Shown here: positions 5,676-9,083 of the stretch, one piece after another
Numbering within the stretch: position 1 is the stretch's first letter
Layout of the letters: each line of letters opens with the position of its first letter
Origin: an uncultured Collinsella sp.
GTDB lineage: Bacteria > Actinomycetota > Coriobacteriia > Coriobacteriales > Coriobacteriaceae
Assembly: GCA_902491915.1 (NCBI GenBank)
Contig: CABUJL010000076.1
Location: 1 to 9,083 of the forward strand
Length of the DNA stretch: 9,083 nt
Direction of reading: 5' to 3'
Made by a program: the position numbers and the translations under genes
Notes under the pieces: generated by a model
Told to the model about the DNA's origin: nothing
Database searches by the model: none
What the model saw: only the letters and a program-made list of their open reading frames with translations

Positions 5676-5767
5676 GAAGAACCGCACATTCAGATGCCCG
5701 GACCTGAACGCGATTCAACACTTCCAAACAGAAACTACGCACCTGCGTATCTCTCAAGGAGGATGTC

Positions 5768-6196
5768 ATGAGGGTTGTAATCGCTTCCGATGCCGACGGT
5801 ATGTCGATGAAGGAGTCCATCAAGGAGATGCTCATCGCCGACGGTCACGAGGTCGTCGACTATTCCGAGACCCCTGCCGCGGACTTTGTCGATTCCGCGA
5901 CCGCCGTTGCCAAGGACCTGCTGGAGCACAAGGATTCCCAGGGCTTCGCATTCGATAAGTACGGCGTCGGCTCCTATATGGCCGCCGTCAAGATTAAGGG
6001 CATGGTCGTCGCCAACATTTCCGACGAGCGTTCCGCCTACATGACCCGCGAGCACAACGGCTCGCGCATGGTCACCATGGGCCCGGGCGTTGTGGGCACC
6101 GAGGTCGCCAAGAAGATCGCCCGCGAGTTCCTGCGCGCCCAGTACGCCGGCGGCCGTCACCAGATCCGTGTCGACATGCTCAACAAGATGGCCTAA
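5768..6196 (+). CDS. lacA: Galactose-6-phosphate isomerase subunit LacA
   Basis: A 142-residue RpiB/LacAB-family subunit which, with LacB, interconverts galactose-6-phosphate and tagatose-6-phosphate in the cytoplasm. Recognisable stretches are ASDADGMSMKESIKE (6-20), FDKYGVGSYMAAVKIKGM (62-79), SDERSAYMTREHNGSRMVTMGP (85-106) and the ending GGRHQIRVDMLNKMA, which is nearly that of lactococcal LacA. As usual for LacA, the catalytic-Cys motif of RpiB is replaced (YGVGS in place of CGTG), while the His of EHN (His96) is kept; LacB supplies the Cys. Length is normal. The start is fixed by AGGAGG (5757-5762) five bases upstream. It is the first gene of lacA-lacB-epimerase-lacC, 63 bp ahead of lacB. 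Confidence 0.96.
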   Translation: MRVVIASDADGMSMKESIKEMLIADGHEVVDYSETPAADFVDSATAVAKDLLEHKDSQGFAFDKYGVGSYMAAVKIKGMVVANISDERSAYMTREHNGSRMVTMGPGVVGTEVAKKIAREFLRAQYAGGRHQIRVDMLNKMA

Positions 6197-6259
6197 CGAG
6201 AGCCACCGAGAACTCGAACTTCTACCTCAACTTGTGAATTCAGACGAAAGGACGTTCTG

Positions 6260-6784
6260 ATGAAGAAGACCATCGCAATCGGTTGCGACCATATCGTTAC
6301 GGACGAGAAGATCTATCTGGCCGACCGCCTGGAGCAGGCTGGCTACAAGGTGCTCGACTGCGGCACCTACAGCCACACCCGTACGCACTATCCCATCTAC
6401 GGTAAGGCCGTGGGCGAGGCTGTTGCCAGCGGCAAGGCCGACTTTGGTGTGGCCCTGTGCGGCACCGGCATTGGCATCACCAACGCCGTCAACAAGGTCC
6501 CCGGCGCCCGTTGCGCCCTGGTCCGCGACATGACCTCTGCCCTGTATGCCCGTCGTGAGCTCAACGCCAACATCGTGGGCTTTGGTGGCAAGATCACCGG
6601 CGAGTTCCTGATGGCCGACATCATGCTTGCCTTCCTGGAGGAGCCCTACGAGAAGACTCCCGAGCACGATGCCCTGATCGCTAAGATCGACGCCTGCAAC
6701 AAGGCCGATGCCGAGGCTCAGGCCGACCCGCACTTCTTTGACGAGTTCCTCGAGAAGTGGGACCGCGGCGAATACCACGACTAG
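6260..6784 (+). CDS. lacB: Galactose-6-phosphate isomerase subunit LacB
   Basis: A 174-residue partner of LacA. AIGCDHIVTDEKIYLADRL (6-24), CGTYSHTRTHYPIYG (34-48) and FGVALCGTGIGITNAVNKVPGARCAL (62-87) are hallmark RpiB/LacB stretches; Cys67 in CGTGIG is the expected catalytic base. At the position where RpiB and LacA have the His of HN, this protein has Glu (RRELNANIVGFGG), the usual LacB state, so the active site is shared across subunits. The C-terminal 30 residues (to WDRGEYHD) extend beyond LacA, as in known LacB proteins of about 171 residues. AAAGGA (6247-6252) is seven bases from the ATG. No terminator follows; instead a hairpin repeat starts five bases after the stop. Confidence 0.96.
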   Translation: MKKTIAIGCDHIVTDEKIYLADRLEQAGYKVLDCGTYSHTRTHYPIYGKAVGEAVASGKADFGVALCGTGIGITNAVNKVPGARCALVRDMTSALYARRELNANIVGFGGKITGEFLMADIMLAFLEEPYEKTPEHDALIAKIDACNKADAEAQADPHFFDEFLEKWDRGEYHD

Positions 6785-6788
6785 TGGG

Positions 6789-6830
6789 GTTACGCGTTTT
6801 TTACCAAACCGCGTAACGGGTCGACGCTGC
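6789..6830. repeat. GTTACGCG hairpin repeat, copy 1 (after lacB)
   Basis: GTTACGCG (6789-6796) and CGCGTAAC (6810-6817) form an 8-bp stem around TTTTTTACCAAAC, followed by CGACGCTGC (6822-6830). The same unit follows lacC at 8891 with a fuller stem. The T-run is in the loop, not after the stem, so it is not an ordinary terminator. The next 190 bp up to the epimerase gene hold only a short hairpin (CAGCCC 6973-6978 with GGGCTG 6991-6996) and no gene that I can support. Confidence 0.7.
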
Positions 6831-7018
6831 GAAGCCATCTGGCGGGCTAGCTGCTCCGATAACACGTTTGCTTGCTTGGCTTGAGTGCTTCGCTCTTGGC
6901 GGTACCCGGCATTCTGCAGCTTTTCAATTGACGGCTCGCGTTTCTGTGAGGGGGCGCGGGCCGGTTTTCTATCAGCCCTATTGATTTGGCGGGCTGTCGT
7001 AAGAAAGGGAAGGCTCCT

Positions 7019-7900
7019 ATGGAGTTTGTTCTTGATAACGGTTCTATCCGCGTAGCACTGAGCACGGCGGGCGGGTCGTTCACTTCTATTGCGGCCAACG
7101 GCCGTGAGTACCTGTGGCAGGGTGACCCGGCGGTCTGGTCGGGCCAGGCGCCCATTTGTTTCCCGATCTGCGGTGGCCTTCGTGACGGTCACGCAATGAC
7201 CATGGGCGGCCGCGAGGTAAAGCTCGCCCGCCACGGCTTTGCGCGCAAGCAGGAGTGGAAGCTCGAGGAACAGACCGACAACATGGTTGCGCTGAGCTTA
7301 AGCTCTGCCGACCATGCCGAGTTGCTCGAGCAGTACCCGTATCCGTTTAAGATCGTTGCTCGTTACACGATCGATTCGGAAAAGGTGGCCGTGTCGTACG
7401 AGGTGACCAATGAGGGCACCGAGGACATGCCGTTCTTTGTGGGCGGTCACCCCGGCTTTAAGTGCCCGCTCGACGAGGGCGAGTCCTATGACGACTACGA
7501 GCTTCGTTTTGAGCAGCGTGAGGCCACCGACCTCTGCACTGCCGTTCCCTCGACGGGCCTGATTGATGTTGAGCATCGCAGCAAGAACCCCATGATCGGC
7601 CAGAACCTGCCGCTTACCCATGAACTCTTTGACTTCGCGGAGACCATCTTCGACGTGCTCGAGAGCCGCGTGGTTACGCTGACCAAGAAAACCGAGGACA
7701 AGGGCGTGCGCCTGACGTTCCCCGATATGCCGTACCTGATTGTGTGGAGCAAGCCCGAGGGCGACTTTGTGGCTGTTGAACCGTGGGGTGGTCTGTCCAC
7801 CTGCTCCGACGAGGACGATATCCTGGAGCACAAGCGTGGCTGCCTGGTGGCCAAGCCGGGAGAGACTGTCACCCGCGGCTTTGAGATCGAGATCCTTTAA
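7019..7900 (+). CDS. Aldose 1-epimerase family protein (LacX-like)
   Basis: A 293-residue cytoplasmic mutarotase-fold protein that should interconvert alpha and beta anomers of a sugar or sugar phosphate. Family landmarks are EYLWQGDPAVWSGQAPICFPICGGL (30-54), the ARHGF motif with His72, FFVGGHPGFKCP with His144 (139-150), and VEPWGGLST with Glu254, which fits the catalytic glutamate. The arrangement resembles LacX, the epimerase-like protein linked to lactococcal lac operons, more than GalM. A TTG could start it 11 codons earlier, but the ATG at 7019 follows AAAGGGAAGG (7004-7013) at the right distance and begins the conserved fold, so I chose it. It sits between lacB and lacC and is translated with them. 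Its exact substrate (galactose, galactose-6-phosphate or tagatose-6-phosphate) cannot be read from sequence. Confidence 0.88.
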   Translation: MEFVLDNGSIRVALSTAGGSFTSIAANGREYLWQGDPAVWSGQAPICFPICGGLRDGHAMTMGGREVKLARHGFARKQEWKLEEQTDNMVALSLSSADHAELLEQYPYPFKIVARYTIDSEKVAVSYEVTNEGTEDMPFFVGGHPGFKCPLDEGESYDDYELRFEQREATDLCTAVPSTGLIDVEHRSKNPMIGQNLPLTHELFDFAETIFDVLESRVVTLTKKTEDKGVRLTFPDMPYLIVWSKPEGDFVAVEPWGGLSTCSDEDDILEHKRGCLVAKPGETVTRGFEIEIL

Positions 7901-7917
7901 CGAGTTATCGTATGTTT

Positions 7918-7937
7918 GGGGCGGGTCATGCCGCCCC
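7918..7937 (+). other. GC hairpin between epimerase gene and lacC
   Basis: GGGGCGG (7918-7924) and CCGCCCC (7931-7937) form a perfect 7-bp stem with a six-base loop, ending six bases before the lacC ribosome site GGAG (7944-7947). No U-tract follows, so it is unlikely to terminate. It may set translation or stability of lacC within the operon. Confidence 0.5.
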
Positions 7938-7953
7938 GGAACAGGAGTTCAAC

Positions 7954-8889
7954 ATGATTCTGACCGTTACCATGAACCCGTCGATTGATACGCGCTATCA
8001 GCTCGACAAGCTGATCATCGACGATGTTAACCGTGTGACGCCCGAAAAGACCGCTGGCGGCAAGGGCCTCAACGTGAGCCGTGTGCTGCTGCAGTTGGGC
8101 GACGATGTGCTCGCGACCGGTCTGCTCGGCGGCCACATGGGTGCCTATATGGCCGAGCTTATGGATGCCGACGGCGTCAAGAACGACTTTGTGCCCATCG
8201 CCGGCGAGACGCGCATTTGCCTGAATATCCTGCACGAGGGCAATCAGACCGAGCTGCTGGAGAGCGGCCCGCAGATCGCCCCGGCCGAGCTCGAGGCCTT
8301 TACGGCCAAGTTCGCCGAGCTTGCAGCGAAGGCGGACGTTGTGACGCTTTCGGGCTCGCTGCCGCGTGGTGTCGATGCCGGCTACTATGCCGAGCTCGTC
8401 AAGATCGCCGAGGAGGCGGGCGCCAAGGTGCTGCTCGACACCTCGGGTGCATCGCTGGAGGCCGCGCTGGAGTCCGACGCAAAGCCCGAGCTCGTAAAGC
8501 CCAATCTGACCGAGATTAACGGCCTGCTGGGTACGTCCTTTACGACCGATGATGTCGATGCCCTGCGCGAGGCGCTTGCCGCCGATGACCGTTTTGCCGG
8601 TATCCCCTGGGTTGTCGTTTCGATGGGCGCTGCCGGTTCGGTGGGCTTCCATGAGGGCCGCGCGTTCCGCGCCAAGACGCCTGCGATTGCGGCTGTGAAC
8701 GCGACGGGTTCCGGCGACTCGACCATCGCCGGCTTTGCACATGCCATTGCTGCTGGCGCCGACGACGTCACGGTGCTCAAGACCGCCAATACCTGCGGCA
8801 AGCTCAACGCCATGGATCCCAAGACCGGCCACCTGGTCATGGACCGCTGGGATGAGATCTTCAACAACGTTGAAGTAACGGAGCTTTAG
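7954..8889 (+). CDS. lacC: Tagatose-6-phosphate kinase
   Basis: A 311-residue PfkB-family (ribokinase fold) enzyme that uses ATP to convert tagatose-6-phosphate to tagatose-1,6-bisphosphate. Features in order are MILTVTMNPSIDTRYQLD (1-18), the sugar-site motif AGGKGLNVSRVL (34-45), GLLGGHMG (56-63), SGSLPRG (133-139), VKPNLTEINGLLG (181-193) and the nucleotide/catalytic motif NATGSGDSTIAGFA (249-262) with base Asp255. Length agrees with lactococcal LacC (310). An earlier ATG at 7912 would add 14 residues that run through a GC hairpin; the ATG at 7954 has GGAG (7944-7947) and matches the family N-terminus, so it is preferred. 1-phosphofructokinase (FruK) is the nearest alternative, but the lacAB context settles it. 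The aldolase gene lacD, usually next, is absent up to the window end. Confidence 0.92.
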   Translation: MILTVTMNPSIDTRYQLDKLIIDDVNRVTPEKTAGGKGLNVSRVLLQLGDDVLATGLLGGHMGAYMAELMDADGVKNDFVPIAGETRICLNILHEGNQTELLESGPQIAPAELEAFTAKFAELAAKADVVTLSGSLPRGVDAGYYAELVKIAEEAGAKVLLDTSGASLEAALESDAKPELVKPNLTEINGLLGTSFTTDDVDALREALAADDRFAGIPWVVVSMGAAGSVGFHEGRAFRAKTPAIAAVNATGSGDSTIAGFAHAIAAGADDVTVLKTANTCGKLNAMDPKTGHLVMDRWDEIFNNVEVTEL

Positions 8890-8931
8890 GGTTACGCGGT
8901 TTTACCAAACCGCGTAACCAGCCGACGCTGC
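8890..8931. repeat. GTTACGCG hairpin repeat, copy 2 (after lacC)
   Basis: GGTTACGCGGTTT (8890-8902) and AAACCGCGTAACC (8907-8919) form a perfect 13-bp stem with a TACC loop, starting right at the lacC stop codon, followed by CGACGCTGC (8923-8931). It shares GTTACGCG, the ACCAAACCGCGTAAC arm and CGACGCTGC with copy 1 after lacB. There is no U-tract downstream, so its role as a terminator is doubtful. Confidence 0.75.
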
Positions 8932-9030
8932 AAGCCCGCCAGAGCGGCAATCTGCCTTTCAGCTTCGGCGGCATGACCAGAAGGTCAATGCCGCCTCGTT
9001 TCAAGGCACCTTGCTCGCCCTGGCGGGCTT
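8932..9030 (+). other. Branched, RNA-like fold downstream of lacC
   Basis: AAGCCCGCCAG (8932-8942) pairs perfectly with 9020-9030, and GCG/CGC (8944-8946 with 9016-9018) extends the stem past one mismatch. Inside are GGCGGCAT (8967-8974) with ATGCCGCC (8988-8995), capped by GACC/GGTC with an AGAA loop, and a small CAAG/CTTG hairpin (9002-9013). This is more structure than a plain terminator, and only TTTCGCTC follows. It may be a small RNA, a complex 3' end, or a mobile palindromic repeat. A published 'Collinsella-1' RNA motif exists, but I cannot tell whether this is it. The remaining bases to 9083 show no supported gene. Confidence 0.5.
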
Positions 9031-9083
9031 TCGCTCATATGACCCAATCCGCTGTCAAGAGCCACAATGGCCCCGCCGACCGC

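Noticed and set aside
5735..6160. 141-codon minus-strand open frame
   Set aside because: It is the antisense shadow of lacA; no ribosome site and no recognisable motif.
6789..6817. Ordinary intrinsic terminator of lacB
   Set aside because: The T-run is in the loop on the plus strand and no T-run follows the stem; the same unit recurs after lacC, so a repeat is the better reading.
6986..7018. TTG start adding 11 residues to the epimerase
   Set aside because: It has no ribosome site at a suitable distance, whereas the ATG at 7019 is preceded by AAAGGGAAGG and opens the conserved fold.
6227..7234. 335-codon minus-strand open frame over lacB and the epimerase gene
   Set aside because: It is antisense to lacB and the epimerase start; the encoded sequence shows no family motif.
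7897..8832. 311-codon minus-strand open frame
   Set aside because: It is the antisense shadow of lacC, which has intact PfkB motifs on the plus strand.

Overview
The window is a lactose / D-tagatose-6-phosphate catabolic locus from a GC-rich, low-complexity-free bacterial chromosome. The protein sequences (LacA, LacB, LacC, LacE, LacF and LacG types), the strong GC preference at codon third positions and the style of the intergenic repeats fit a gut Coriobacteriia, most likely Collinsella. That genus assignment is my inference from recognition, not a search result.

Layout. Minus strand, left end: a 6-phospho-beta-galactosidase gene (lacG, cut by the window edge) lies downstream of the lactose PTS EIICB gene (lacE), with a strong hairpin between them. 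Then comes a 358-bp divergent regulatory region packed with palindromes, followed on the plus strand by a LacI-family repressor gene. Next, also on plus, is a lone lactose PTS EIIA gene (lacF) with its own terminator, then two kinds of intergenic repeat, an unrecognised multi-pass membrane protein gene with its own promoter-like -10 and strong terminator, and a second regulatory region. That region drives lacA, lacB, a LacX-like aldose-1-epimerase gene and lacC. The right end is an intergenic repeat and a branched, RNA-like fold.

How the parts work together. LacE imports lactose, with phosphate passed from HPr to LacF His79 to LacE Cys495. LacG splits lactose-6-phosphate into glucose and galactose-6-phosphate. 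LacAB isomerises galactose-6-phosphate to tagatose-6-phosphate, and LacC phosphorylates it to tagatose-1,6-bisphosphate. The aldolase LacD is not in this window. The epimerase probably interconverts sugar anomers.

Control looks two-layered. Three copies of a CG-centred, LacI-type operator (core TGTTAACGTTGCCA) sit only in the lacE/repressor intergenic region. A different motif, TGTTCR repeated exactly 10 bp apart with companion ACCGTTCA octamers, sits upstream of both lacF and lacA. The most interesting unexplained items are this dual operator architecture, the paired GTTACGCG hairpin repeats after lacB and lacC, and the branched element at 8932-9030.
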